Positions 21,389 to 31,742 of a DNA stretch of 64,000 nt are shown here, piece after piece (the stretch's first letter is position 1; each line of letters opens with the position of its first letter). Made by a program: the position numbers and the translations under genes. This stretch comes from an uncultured Pelagibacteraceae bacterium (GTDB lineage: Bacteria; Pseudomonadota; Alphaproteobacteria; Pelagibacterales; Pelagibacteraceae), in the NCBI GenBank assembly GCA_902636025.1, contig CACPQG010000001.1:371636-435635 (forward strand), read 5' to 3'. The notes under the pieces are model-generated. The model had not been told where the DNA came from, made no database searches, and saw only the letters and a program-made list of their open reading frames with translations.

Positions 21389-22635
21389 TAATTTAATACT
21401 CTTTCAATCTCTTTAACTGTACTTATTAAAATTTTATCTCCAAATTTCTTTACTTTTCTCACAACTAGTTTGGATTTATTTTTATTTTTAAACAATATTT
21501 TAATTTTTTTATTCAAGTTTTGAATGTTGTTTACTTTCTTTGATAAATTAATTTTATCAAGATAATTATAAATATTTTTGAAGTTATTCACATAAGGACC
21601 ATACAAAACAAAACAGCCGTGCCTTACTGGCTCTAAAGGATTTTGTCCACCATGTTTTACAAAAGAACCACCAACAAAAACTATTTTAATTAAATTAAAA
21701 AATTTTTCTGTTTCACCATAGGTGTCAACTAGGTATATATCGGTTTTTTCAGGTATTTTGGATTTCCAACTATGGCAATGAACATTTAATTTATGGTGAT
21801 TAAACATTTCTATAAGTTCATTTGATCTTTCTACGTGTCTTGGAATAATAACACTAAGTAAATTATTATGTTTTCTTTTTAATATTTTATGTGTCTTGAT
21901 GGATATAAGCTCTTCACCTCTATGGGTACTTGAGGAACACCATGAATTTTTCTTTAAAATAAATTTTCTCAAGTTTTTTGACAAAGAAAGATTTTTATAT
22001 CTATTTTGGATAAATTTCAAATTACCAACTGACTTAACATTTTTAACACCAAAATATTTTAGATATTTAATTGTTTCAACATTGGATACTAAAGTTTTAT
22101 CAATGCATTGGAAAACGTCATTGCTAAAACTACCTAACATTTTCCATCTTCGAAAAGATCTATTCGTTATTCTTGCATTCAATAGTAAAATAGGAATAGA
22201 TTTTTTTTTCAAATTAAAAACCATATTAGGCCAAATTTCTGAGTCAATGAAAACAGCTAATGATGGTTTCCAGTAATTTAAAAATTTGTTTGACAATTGA
22301 TTTGTATCAATAGGAAAGAATTGATGTATTGTTTTTTTGAATTTAAATTGTTTTAATATATTTGAAGAACTTAATGTAGATGATGTGATTAATATTTGAT
22401 CTATTTCTCTATTTTTTTCTAATTTAAAAACAAGAGGAATTATACTTAATATCTCACCAACACTAGCTCCATGAAACCAAATAAGCTTTTTTTTTATTTT
22501 TTTCTTTGAATAAAAACAAAGTTTTTCTTTAAATCTTTTTGGATCCTCTTTATTTCTAAAAATTCTATATAAAATTATTATAGGAGATAATAAAAAAATT
22601 AAATTAATTATTAACCTGTAAATGAATAAAAACAT
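21388..22635 (-). CDS. waaA: 3-deoxy-D-manno-octulosonic acid transferase
   Basis: WFHGASVGEILSIIPL, FFPIDTNQL, GGSFVKHGGQNPLEP. Confidence 0.95.
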   Translation of the reverse strand: MFLFIYRLIINLIFLLSPIIILYRIFRNKEDPKRFKEKLCFYSKKKIKKKLIWFHGASVGEILSIIPLVFKLEKNREIDQILITSSTLSSSNILKQFKFKKTIHQFFPIDTNQLSNKFLNYWKPSLAVFIDSEIWPNMVFNLKKKSIPILLLNARITNRSFRRWKMLGSFSNDVFQCIDKTLVSNVETIKYLKYFGVKNVKSVGNLKFIQNRYKNLSLSKNLRKFILKKNSWCSSSTHRGEELISIKTHKILKRKHNNLLSVIIPRHVERSNELIEMFNHHKLNVHCHSWKSKIPEKTDIYLVDTYGETEKFFNLIKIVFVGGSFVKHGGQNPLEPVRHGCFVLYGPYVNNFKNIYNYLDKINLSKKVNNIQNLNKKIKILFKNKNKSKLVVRKVKKFGDKILISTVKEIERVLN

Positions 22636-24377
22636 TATTTAGGTTTAAGTTGGTTTTGATAAAAATTTTTATAGATTTTTGAGTTTTCAATTAGCTCAGT
22701 ATGAGTGCCATCAGCAACAATAGATCCCTTATCTATTACAAAAATTTTATGAGCATTAATAATTGTAGATAACCTATGAGCAATAACAAGTGTTGTTTTA
22801 TTTTCAGTAAGTATTTCCATAGCATTCTGTATTTTGCTCTCAGTTTCTGCATCTAACGAAGATGTAGCCTCATCTAATAAAATTATTGGTGTTTTTTTTA
22901 GCATTGCTCTTGCAATTGAAATTCTCTGTTTTTCTCCGCCAGACAGGCGAACACCATTCTCACCAATAATTGTATCAAACTTATTTGGTAATTTTTCAAT
23001 AAACTCTAGAGCAAAGGAGTTTTTTGCAACCTCCAAAATTTCTTTTTCTGTAGCATATGGATTTGCATAAATTATATTATTTCTTATTGTGTCGTCAAAA
23101 AGTGTTATGTCTTGAGTAACTATAGAAATATTTTTTCGTAAATCTTTGACCTTTAATGTATAAATGGATTGACCATCAATCTGAATATCTCCCTTTTCAC
23201 AATCATAAAACCTTGGTATTAAATTTAATATTGAAGATTTGCCAGCACCAGTATAACCGATAAGCGCTGTAGTTTTACCCCCCTCTATTGTCAAATTCAA
23301 ATCATCTAAAATTAAATTTTTAGAAGAATCATATTTAAAATTACAGTCTTTAAATTTAATAGTACAATTTTGAATTTTAAGTTCTTTAGCATCATGCTTT
23401 TCAATAATTTTATTTTTTGTATCTATAATTGGTATAATTCTTCTAGCAGCTGATAAACCTGTGTTAATACTTAGATTTAGTGTAGCTAAAGCCCTGACTG
23501 GTTGATATGCGAGCATCATCGCAGCCAAAAAAGAAAAAAAATTATTTATTTCCAATTCGTCATTTATAATTAATTTTCCTGAGTAAAAAATTAACAAAGC
23601 TATCATGATACCAGTTAATACCTCCATTATTGGAGAAGCTCTCACAAAAACAATTGCAATTTTTTTTGCTTTTTCTTTTAGATTAACAAGAAAATTATCA
23701 GTCCTCTCGATTTCAAAAATTTCTTTCTGAAAAATTTTTATTAATTTATGATTTTTAAATATTTCCATTAAATGTTTATTCAACTCACCAGATTTAATCT
23801 GAGCCTCTGTAGTTACTTTTCCAATTCTTTTACCAAGAGTTTTGGCAGCAGCTGAAGCCAAAGGTATCATGATAATTGCAATTAGTGATAATTTCCAATT
23901 TTGATAAAACATAACAATTAATAGTCCAAGCAAAGTAATAGAATCTTTAAATAAACTTAATAAAGCTGTGCTGACCAAACTTACTATAAGAGAAGTATCA
24001 TAAGTAAGGTTAGAAATAAATTTCCCAGTATGCTTGTTATCAATAGCTGTAATATCAGCCTTTACCAAACTTGTGATCATATCTTTTTGAATATCTTTCT
24101 TAATATCTTCAGCAACGCCAATCATAAGAACCTTTGCCAAATATAGAGAAATACCTTTTGCAGAAAAAGCTAGAATTATAGCCAAAGGAATTATTAAAAT
24201 TAATGTTTGATCCTTTTCAATAAATAATTTTTTTATTGCTGGATCTAAAAGCCAAGCTATCGCTGAGGTGGCTGCCGCTACAATCATAGAAAGTAAAATT
24301 GAAATAATAATTTTACCTAAAAAACGTTTTGTATAACTATGGTAAAGCCTAAGAATTGCGTCTTTATTTGAAATCAT
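22635..24377 (-). CDS. msbA: MsbA-type lipid A/ABC exporter (fused TM and ATPase domains)
   Basis: GYTGAGKSS Walker A, LSGGEKQR, ILLDEATSSLD. Confidence 0.9.
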   Translation of the reverse strand: MISNKDAILRLYHSYTKRFLGKIIISILLSMIVAAATSAIAWLLDPAIKKLFIEKDQTLILIIPLAIILAFSAKGISLYLAKVLMIGVAEDIKKDIQKDMITSLVKADITAIDNKHTGKFISNLTYDTSLIVSLVSTALLSLFKDSITLLGLLIVMFYQNWKLSLIAIIMIPLASAAAKTLGKRIGKVTTEAQIKSGELNKHLMEIFKNHKLIKIFQKEIFEIERTDNFLVNLKEKAKKIAIVFVRASPIMEVLTGIMIALLIFYSGKLIINDELEINNFFSFLAAMMLAYQPVRALATLNLSINTGLSAARRIIPIIDTKNKIIEKHDAKELKIQNCTIKFKDCNFKYDSSKNLILDDLNLTIEGGKTTALIGYTGAGKSSILNLIPRFYDCEKGDIQIDGQSIYTLKVKDLRKNISIVTQDITLFDDTIRNNIIYANPYATEKEILEVAKNSFALEFIEKLPNKFDTIIGENGVRLSGGEKQRISIARAMLKKTPIILLDEATSSLDAETESKIQNAMEILTENKTTLVIAHRLSTIINAHKIFVIDKGSIVADGTHTELIENSKIYKNFYQNQLKPK

Positions 24378-25243
24378 ATAATTATTTTTCCAATTAAAAT
24401 ATTTATAAAAACCATAAATCCTAAAAAATTATTTGATTTAAATATTTCAAGACAATTTCTTTCTGAATTAATATTTAATTTAAATATTTGGTAAACAAAT
24501 AGATGCAAAGAAATTATAACAATTCCAAAAAAATAAATATTAGCAAAATTCATTTTAAAACCGATATAAACCTGAGATATAATAAATATTAAATAACATA
24601 TTAAAATAAATTGCTTTGGATTATTCTTAAATTTAATTGATGTTGATTTAACTCCTATTATTTCATCATCTTTTATATCCTGAAACCCATAAATAGTGTC
24701 GTAACCTAATGTCCAAAATATGGCCCCAAAATAAAATATTAGAGGCACAACGTTTAGATCAGCATAAATTGCAGTCCAACCAAGAATAAGACCATAATTA
24801 AACGTAATACCCAAAAAAAGTTGCGGCCAATAAGTGAACCTTTTCATGTAAGGATATGAAAATGCTAAGAACATAGAGCACATTGCCAGTATTATGGTAA
24901 AAATATTAAATTGAATTAAAACTAAAAAAGCAATTAGGCAAAGAAATGCCGAATAAAATAGACCAAGTCTAATAGAAATTTTACCTGAAGCTATGGGTCT
25001 TGATTTAGTTCTCGAAACTTTTGCGTCAAAATCCTTATCTACAATATCATTAATAATGCATCCAGCTGATCTCATTAATATTGAGCCACATAAGAATAAT
25101 ATTCCGTATTTTAGATAAATTTGTATGTTGTTTGAAAAATCATAAGCTATCGTTAGACCCCAAACACAAGGCCAAAATAAAAGCATATAACCTATTGGTT
25201 TCTTTAATCTAGTTAATTCAAAAAAATGATTAATTTTTTCCAT
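24374..25243 (-). CDS. ubiA: 4-hydroxybenzoate polyprenyltransferase
   Basis: NDIVDKDFDAKVSRTKSRPIASG; DTIYGFQDIKDDEIIGVKST. Confidence 0.93.
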   Translation of the reverse strand: MEKINHFFELTRLKKPIGYMLLFWPCVWGLTIAYDFSNNIQIYLKYGILFLCGSILMRSAGCIINDIVDKDFDAKVSRTKSRPIASGKISIRLGLFYSAFLCLIAFLVLIQFNIFTIILAMCSMFLAFSYPYMKRFTYWPQLFLGITFNYGLILGWTAIYADLNVVPLIFYFGAIFWTLGYDTIYGFQDIKDDEIIGVKSTSIKFKNNPKQFILICYLIFIISQVYIGFKMNFANIYFFGIVIISLHLFVYQIFKLNINSERNCLEIFKSNNFLGFMVFINILIGKIII

Positions 25244-25286
25244 CAGAATTTACTTGTAAATAGCAAAGGGTAGTTTCATAATCAAA

Positions 25287-25700
25287 TTGATTCGTATGAA
25301 TATAGATTATACAGTAACCGCATTGATGTTTCCCGCTATTCCACTACTTATGGGAGTTTATAGCAATCGATTTCACACATTAAGTAAATTAATAAGGGAA
25401 TTGCATGATGAGCATGTCTATGAAAAACATGTCCCACCTGAATGGAAAAAGCAATTTTTGAATTTAAGTAATAGAATTTCAATTTTAAGATGGACTATAA
25501 TGTTTGCAGCTTTTGGTTTTTTATTTAATATGCTAACTGTTTTTGCTCTTTATTTGGATGAATTATTTGTGGCAAGAGTTATTTTCGGTTCTTGTTGTTT
25601 GTCTATGATTGTTTCGATTGTTTTCTTCATCAGAGAAATACAAGTTTCTACCAACGCATTAAACCTTCATATGTCTGATATGGATGTAAAAATTGATTAA
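25287..25700 (+). CDS. DUF2721-like membrane protein
   Basis: FPAIPLLMGVYSNRFHTLSKLIRELHDEH; three TM segments. Start may be the second Met at 25296. Confidence 0.6.
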   Translation: MIRMNIDYTVTALMFPAIPLLMGVYSNRFHTLSKLIRELHDEHVYEKHVPPEWKKQFLNLSNRISILRWTIMFAAFGFLFNMLTVFALYLDELFVARVIFGSCCLSMIVSIVFFIREIQVSTNALNLHMSDMDVKID

Positions 25701-26671
25701 TTAGGAACTATAATCGCGGGTCCAATAATTTTTCTTCCTTCTAGATCTTTATGAGCATTAACCACGTCCTCAAGAGAATATTTTTTAAAAATATCAATTT
25801 TTACTTTTTGTGTTTTTACCATCTCAAATAATTTATTAGCAGCTTCATCTAGTTCTTTTCTAGTTGAAGTATAGTGCGCTATACTCGGACGTGTTAAAAA
25901 TAATCCTTTAGGTGCAATTAATTTTCCAACATCTAGGAGATCAAGTTTTCCAGATGCATTTCCAAAAGAGACAAAAGTTCCTCTCATTTTTAAGCATCCT
26001 AATGATTTTTCCATTGTCTCCTTTCCAACACCATCATAAACAACTGGCAAACCTTCCTCATTGGTTATCTCCATAACTTTTTTCTGAAAATCGTCTTTAG
26101 AGTAATTAATTACATGAGTACAACCAAATTTTTTTGCAATTTCGATTTTTTCATCAGACCCAACAGTTCCTATCACATCACAACCTAAGCTTTTTGCCCA
26201 TTGACAAAAAATTTGGCCAACCCCTCCTGCTGCAGCGTGAAATAATATTTTTTGACCTGATTTTACAGCGTATGTTTTATGCAATAGATAAAAGGTTGTC
26301 AGACCCTTAGTCATTAATGTTGCAACAATCTCAAGATCTATTCCATCTGGAACCTTTACTAAACTTTTGACAGGATAAATTCTGTGTGATGAATATGAGC
26401 CAATCGGTGCAGCAGCATAAGCAACTTTATCTCCTTCTTTAAAATGACCAACATTTTTTCCAATTTTTTCTATAATACCTGATGCCTCTAATCCTATCCC
26501 AGATGGTAGTGGAAGAGGATATAAACCTGATCTGTGATATGTATCTATATAATTTAAACCAATAGCTGTATGCTTAATAAGAACTTCACCGTCTTTAGGA
26601 TCTTCAAGTTTGATATTTTTTAGCTCTAAAACTTCAGGACCACCAGTTTTTTTTATTTCAATTGCTTGCAC
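25697..26671 (-). CDS. Quinone oxidoreductase (zinc-less MDR family)
   Basis: GLNYIDTYHRSGLYPLPLPSGIGLEASG, AAAGGVGQIFCQWAK. Confidence 0.9.
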   Translation of the reverse strand: MQAIEIKKTGGPEVLELKNIKLEDPKDGEVLIKHTAIGLNYIDTYHRSGLYPLPLPSGIGLEASGIIEKIGKNVGHFKEGDKVAYAAAPIGSYSSHRIYPVKSLVKVPDGIDLEIVATLMTKGLTTFYLLHKTYAVKSGQKILFHAAAGGVGQIFCQWAKSLGCDVIGTVGSDEKIEIAKKFGCTHVINYSKDDFQKKVMEITNEEGLPVVYDGVGKETMEKSLGCLKMRGTFVSFGNASGKLDLLDVGKLIAPKGLFLTRPSIAHYTSTRKELDEAANKLFEMVKTQKVKIDIFKKYSLEDVVNAHKDLEGRKIIGPAIIVPN

Positions 26672-27507
26672 TATTTAACGAAAGTTCCATTATGAAAATC
26701 ATCCACAGCTTGTAAAATTTCAGATTTAGTATTCATAACGAACGGACCTCCTCTAGCAATTTGTTCATTAATAGGTTTTCCAGAAATAAGCAAGAATTTT
26801 GAATTAGAAATACATTTTACTTTAAGATTTTCACCATTGGATAGTAAAATTAAATTTGAATTCCTAATTCTTTCATGCTCTTTTTCTCCAATTTTAATTT
26901 CACCATTTACCAAATAAATAAGAGAATTGTGAGTATTAGGAAGATTAAAAACAAACTCTTTATCTTTGTTTAATTCTATATCAAAATAAATTGGTTCTAC
27001 ATTATGACCTTTAATTGGACCTTCAGCTTTTTCAAATTTACCTGCTATTGTTTTCACAGTCTTGTCCTGATCCTTATGTATTTGCATTTCCTTAGAGTCG
27101 ATATAAATGTACTCAGGTTTACTCATTTTTAATTTAGCAGGCATGTTAATCCATAATTGGAAACCTTGAAGTTTTCCATCACTCATTGCAGGCATTTCTG
27201 AATGAATAATGCCGCTTCCAGTTTTCATCCACTGCACATCACCAGCTTTCATTCTACCTTTTCCGCCAGTACTATCTTTATGCTCAAACTCACCGTGGAG
27301 CATGTATGTTACTGTTTCTATTCCTCTATGAGGATGTGGTGGAAAACCACCTATATAATCCTCTTTATCTTCTGATCCAAACTCATCTAACATTAAAAAT
27401 GGATCATAATAATTTGGTTCTACCCCAATACTTCTTTTCAATTTAACACCAGCACCATCTGACGAAAGTATGGGCTTGATTATTTTCTCGACTTCAATGT
27501 TTTTCAT
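26671..27507 (-). CDS. Pirin family protein
   Basis: PHPHRGIETVTYMLHGEFEHKDS, GDVQWMKTGSGIIHSE. Confidence 0.93.
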   Translation of the reverse strand: MKNIEVEKIIKPILSSDGAGVKLKRSIGVEPNYYDPFLMLDEFGSEDKEDYIGGFPPHPHRGIETVTYMLHGEFEHKDSTGGKGRMKAGDVQWMKTGSGIIHSEMPAMSDGKLQGFQLWINMPAKLKMSKPEYIYIDSKEMQIHKDQDKTVKTIAGKFEKAEGPIKGHNVEPIYFDIELNKDKEFVFNLPNTHNSLIYLVNGEIKIGEKEHERIRNSNLILLSNGENLKVKCISNSKFLLISGKPINEQIARGGPFVMNTKSEILQAVDDFHNGTFVK

Positions 27508-27509
27508 AA

Positions 27510-27884
27510 TTACTTACGTTTATTGTCTAAACTGTATTTTTTTGAACCATTAATAACAAGAAACAAAAATCCACCTGCTAATGCAATGTTCTTTAAAAAA
27601 GAGGTTAGTTGCATTTGGTTACTAAATTCATTGTGGAATATAATTGCTGTTAGCAAACAAAATAAACTTAAAAATGCCGCAGTAATTTTTGTTTGATACC
27701 CTACTATTATTAAAATTGGACCTAAAATTTCTATCATTATTGCTGGGATTATAAGAATTCCAGGTACACCATACCCTTCCATCCAGTCTACAGTGCCATC
27801 ATAATTAGTTATTTTAAAAATTCCATTTATTAAAAATAATGTTGAAATTAATACTCTTGCAAAAAGATCTAAAATATTTGTCAT
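27510..27884 (-). CDS. DoxX-family membrane protein
   Basis: 124 aa, four TM; RVLISTLFLINGIFKI ... MIEILGPILIIVGYQTKITA. Confidence 0.8.
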   Translation of the reverse strand: MTNILDLFARVLISTLFLINGIFKITNYDGTVDWMEGYGVPGILIIPAIMIEILGPILIIVGYQTKITAAFLSLFCLLTAIIFHNEFSNQMQLTSFLKNIALAGGFLFLVINGSKKYSLDNKRK

Positions 27885-27908
27885 AATTATTTAAGAAATA
27901 ATACTTAA

Positions 27909-28571
27909 TTAAATAATATCAAGTAATTCATTTAAATTTTTTAATTCATACTTTGGCGAATAATCTAAATTATCAAATACATCTTTAGTTCTATTGACCC
28001 AGAAACAATTGTATCCAAAATTTCCACCTCCAGAAATATCCCATGTATTTGAACTTAAAAAAGCAATCTCTCCTTTATCTATTTTATATTTTATAACAGG
28101 GATTTCGTATACTTTTGAACTTGGTTTAAATATTCCAACCTCCTCTATAGAAAAAATATCATCAAATAAGTTTTTCATGTCATTTTTTTCAACTAACTCA
28201 TTTAGCAGTGAAGGTGTTCCATTTGATAGAATAGCAATTTTATAGTTTTTATTTTTTAGTTGTTTTAAGGTTTCTTTAACCTCTGGGTATGGAGATAAAA
28301 TTTTATACAGGTCTAAAAGCTCGCTTCTCATATTATTTTGTATTTTAAATTTTTTCATAGATTTATCTAAGCTGTCCTCAGTTATTTGCCAGAAATTTTT
28401 ATGTCTACTCATCATACTTCTAAGCCATGTATATTCTAACTGGGTTATTCTCCAATAATTTGCAAAATTTTCCCACTTATCACCAATTTTATTTTTGCAT
28501 TTCTCAGCTGCTGAATTTACATCAAATAAAGTTCCATAAGCATCGAAAATTATTGCTTTAAGATTTTTCAT
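27909..28571 (-). CDS. Haloacid dehalogenase type II-like HAD hydrolase
   Basis: IIFDAYGTLFDVNSA, AILSNGTPSLL, FLSSNTWDISGGGNFGYNCFWVNR. Confidence 0.87.
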   Translation of the reverse strand: MKNLKAIIFDAYGTLFDVNSAAEKCKNKIGDKWENFANYWRITQLEYTWLRSMMSRHKNFWQITEDSLDKSMKKFKIQNNMRSELLDLYKILSPYPEVKETLKQLKNKNYKIAILSNGTPSLLNELVEKNDMKNLFDDIFSIEEVGIFKPSSKVYEIPVIKYKIDKGEIAFLSSNTWDISGGGNFGYNCFWVNRTKDVFDNLDYSPKYELKNLNELLDII

Positions 28572-28587
28572 AAATTAACTTATTTAA

Positions 28588-29289
28588 ATGAGTAATATTA
28601 GATTATTTTTTAATGAAAGTTTATACATAAATTTAAAATCTAAATTAGATAAAACTCAATCACACTATATTCATAAGGTGATGAGAATTAAAGAAGGACA
28701 AAATTTTAGTTTGTTTAATCAATCTGGAGAATTTGAGGCAAAAGTAGAAAATATAATAAGAGGAATTGTAGAGTTTTCAATAAAAAAAAAATTAAGGTCA
28801 GCAGATAATCCAACAGAAATGTGGCTTGCCTTCACACCTATTAAACTAAATTATCTCAACTTAATGATTCAAAAAGCCACCGAGCTTGGAGTAACTAGAT
28901 TTATCCCACTGCTTACCGATCGCACTGTCGTAAGGAAGATAAATGAAAAAAGAATTAAAAAAATTATTGTTGAAGCGTCAGAACAAAGTAATAGATTAAA
29001 TTTACCAACTTTAGATAAATTAAAAAATCTTAGAGAATTTTTAAAAGAAAATATTGATATAACAATTCATTTTGGTGATCTTAATTCAAAAAATAAAAAA
29101 ATTGATATTAAAAGAGATGAGCCGTTATGCATTCTGATTGGTCCAGAGGGTGATTTTTCCATTAAAGAAAGAGAAATAATTTCTAAAATGAAAAATATAA
29201 TTCCTATAAATATTAATAAAAATATTTTAAGATCTGAAACTGCAGCAATATCGATGATTTCTATAATCAGTTATACTTTATTATCGTAA
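28588..29289 (+). CDS. rsmE: 16S rRNA (uracil(1498)-N(3))-methyltransferase
   Basis: LIGPEGDFSIKE, LRSETAAISMISI. Confidence 0.93.
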   Translation: MSNIRLFFNESLYINLKSKLDKTQSHYIHKVMRIKEGQNFSLFNQSGEFEAKVENIIRGIVEFSIKKKLRSADNPTEMWLAFTPIKLNYLNLMIQKATELGVTRFIPLLTDRTVVRKINEKRIKKIIVEASEQSNRLNLPTLDKLKNLREFLKENIDITIHFGDLNSKNKKIDIKRDEPLCILIGPEGDFSIKEREIISKMKNIIPININKNILRSETAAISMISIISYTLLS

Positions 29290-29871
29290 ATATTTATCTA
29301 TCACCTTAAACATATCCTTGTATTTAGCATGATGATTAATTCTGTCTAAATACTTTCCATCTTTTAAAAGTAATACCGACGAACTATGATTAATTAAATA
29401 ATTTCCATCCTCATTAAATATTTTTTCTGATAAGACACCCCAGGATTGAGATAATAGAAAAACTTTTTTTGGATCACCAGTTATCCCAAACATTTGGTTT
29501 TCAAATGTGTCTAGATAATTTTTTATTACACTCGGGCTATCTCTCTCAGGATCTATGCTTACAAAGAAAACCTTAAATTTTTTCTTTTTTTGTTCATTTA
29601 AATTTTTAATAACTAAATCTATATTGCTTAACGTCATTGGACATATATCAGGGCAGTTTGTAAAACCAAAAAAAATTGCTGTTAATGGTCCTTCAAAAGA
29701 TTTTTCAGTTATTGTATTATTATTTACATCTTTAAGTGAAAAAGTTGATCCTTTGAATGATGCGACAAGATCTTCCTTCTGATTTTGAATAGATAAAAAA
29801 ACTGGTAGCATTAAAAACAGAAAAATTACCAGACATCCACTTATGATTGCAATTGATGTTTTTATTTTCAT
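29281..29871 (-). CDS. SCO1/SenC-type copper chaperone
   Basis: FFGFTNCPDICPMTLSNI (CxxxC), FVSIDPERDSP. Confidence 0.92.
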   Translation of the reverse strand: MKIKTSIAIISGCLVIFLFLMLPVFLSIQNQKEDLVASFKGSTFSLKDVNNNTITEKSFEGPLTAIFFGFTNCPDICPMTLSNIDLVIKNLNEQKKKKFKVFFVSIDPERDSPSVIKNYLDTFENQMFGITGDPKKVFLLSQSWGVLSEKIFNEDGNYLINHSSSVLLLKDGKYLDRINHHAKYKDMFKVIDKYLR

Positions 29872-29907
29872 TGTTGATAAATAATTATTATTTATTATAT
29901 AGGATCC

Positions 29908-30588
29908 ATGAGCAATTTTATAAAGAAACTTTTCGGCACACTAACTGAAAAACCTTGGGAGAGTGATAGAGCAAAAATAGATGATGCTCATATAGGTAAG
30001 ACTTTCGACCTTTCAGTTCAGACTTCTGCTGTAATAATTATCTTTGGTATTGCAACTGTTTTGTTTAGCTTAATATTTACAGGTTACATTTATTCTATCC
30101 CACCTGAACAAGACACTAGATATCTTTTAAAACCAAACTTTCTTTGGATAAACACTTTTGTACTTTTTGTTATTGCTTACTTTTTTTCAAAAATAACTAG
30201 CGATTTAAAGCAAAAAGAAACTATGAGAATAAAAAGAAACATAATCTTAGTTGGTGGCCTAAGTTATTTGTTTTTATTTGGGCAATTGTATTTTTGGGTG
30301 CAATTAATGCAAAGTGGAAACTATGTTTCAACTAATTCATATTTCTCATCATTTTATATTTTCACTGCGCTTCATGGAATGCACTTGCTTGGAGGATTAT
30401 TTTTTTGGGGTAGGGTAGCTGGTAGAATTTTAAAAATGGAGCAGAATAAAATTTTAGATGAGGAAAATAATATCTCTGCGTTATCAATGTACTGGATGTT
30501 TTTATTAGTAGTTTGGTTAGCTTTCTTTTTAATGATTTATATTTTTAATGATTCATTTATTGCTTGGTGCAAAACACTTATTTCTTAA
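29908..30588 (+). CDS. Heme-copper oxidase subunit III family protein (second, separate from coxC)
   Basis: 226 aa, 5+ TM; FTALHGMHLLGGLFFWGRV. Confidence 0.75.
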   Translation: MSNFIKKLFGTLTEKPWESDRAKIDDAHIGKTFDLSVQTSAVIIIFGIATVLFSLIFTGYIYSIPPEQDTRYLLKPNFLWINTFVLFVIAYFFSKITSDLKQKETMRIKRNIILVGGLSYLFLFGQLYFWVQLMQSGNYVSTNSYFSSFYIFTALHGMHLLGGLFFWGRVAGRILKMEQNKILDEENNISALSMYWMFLLVVWLAFFLMIYIFNDSFIAWCKTLIS

Positions 30589-30779
30589 TCAAGAAAAAGC
30601 ACAAGTATTGACCCTACAACCGCGATAACAGCTAACAATATTTTTACTGACTTTAAATATTTCTTTGTTTCTGGTTTTGTTTCTCCTTTTGAGAACGCCC
30701 CAGCCCCGAAGGATATGACAACATAAAATAATAAGACCAAAATGAGTAAGACTACAAGAATTCCAAATTTACCGAGCAT
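30585..30779 (-). CDS. Small hydrophobic membrane protein, unknown
   Basis: 64-aa ORF with two TM segments, filling the gap between two oxidase-related genes. Confidence 0.5.
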   Translation of the reverse strand: MLGKFGILVVLLILVLLFYVVISFGAGAFSKGETKPETKKYLKSVKILLAVIAVVGSILVLFLD

Positions 30780-30867
30780 AATTCAATGTATATATAAGTT
30801 TATTTTCTTTAATTTTATGACATTTTGTCATAGGTATTTATACTATTAATAATCTATATAAATAGCC

Positions 30868-31740
30868 ATGCACGCAGGTATAATATTTTTTTTAGTGATT
30901 TTAGGTTCAATACTTTTCCATATTTTTACACCTTGGTATTGGACTGATATTGCATCAAACTGGAAAGGAATGGACGATACTATAACTCTCACCTTTTGGG
31001 TAGGTGGAGGAGTATTTGTAGCTGTTTGTCTTTTCATGATTTATTGCGTTTTTAAGTATTCTTATAAAGAAGATAGAAAAGCAGAGTATAAACCTGAAGA
31101 TAAAAAATTAGAAAAAATTTTAACAGTAGCCACTACACTTGGAGTTGCAGCTCTACTAGCTCCAGGATTAATAATTTGGAACCAATATGTAAACGTTCCA
31201 AAAAACTCAATTGAGATAGATGTCATGGCATGGCAATGGGGCTGGCAATATAGACTGCCTGGTAATGATGGAAAACTCGGCACTACAAAAGTTGTAAATA
31301 TAAATGACGATAACCCATTTGGTATCAATCTAGACGATCCTTACGGGAGAGACGATGTAATGGTGCAAAGTGATATAATTAATTTAGAAAATAATAGACC
31401 AGTAAAAATTTTATTAAGATCTGTAGATGTGCTTCATAATTGGTATGTGCCTCAATTTAGAGCAAAGATGGATGCTGTGCCTGGAGTTGTAACATATTAT
31501 TGGTTTGAGCCTAACAAAGTGGGCGAGTATGAAGTTTTATGTGCTGAATATTGCGGCGTCGGTCATTATGCAATGAGAGGTGGGGTAGAGGTGCAAGATC
31601 CTAATAGTTACCAAGAATGGTTGGGAGAACAAGAAACCTTCTCAGACCTTTTAGCTAAGCAAAACAAGGAAATTGAGACAAAAAAGGTCGCAAAAAATAA
31701 TTCAAATATTGAAAAAGTTATATATAAAGAGGAAAAATAA
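30868..31740 (+). CDS. coxB: Cytochrome c oxidase subunit II
   Basis: CuA site CAEYCGVGHYAM; MAWQWGWQYRLPG. Confidence 0.95.
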   Translation: MHAGIIFFLVILGSILFHIFTPWYWTDIASNWKGMDDTITLTFWVGGGVFVAVCLFMIYCVFKYSYKEDRKAEYKPEDKKLEKILTVATTLGVAALLAPGLIIWNQYVNVPKNSIEIDVMAWQWGWQYRLPGNDGKLGTTKVVNINDDNPFGINLDDPYGRDDVMVQSDIINLENNRPVKILLRSVDVLHNWYVPQFRAKMDAVPGVVTYYWFEPNKVGEYEVLCAEYCGVGHYAMRGGVEVQDPNSYQEWLGEQETFSDLLAKQNKEIETKKVAKNNSNIEKVIYKEEK

Positions 31741-31742
31741 TT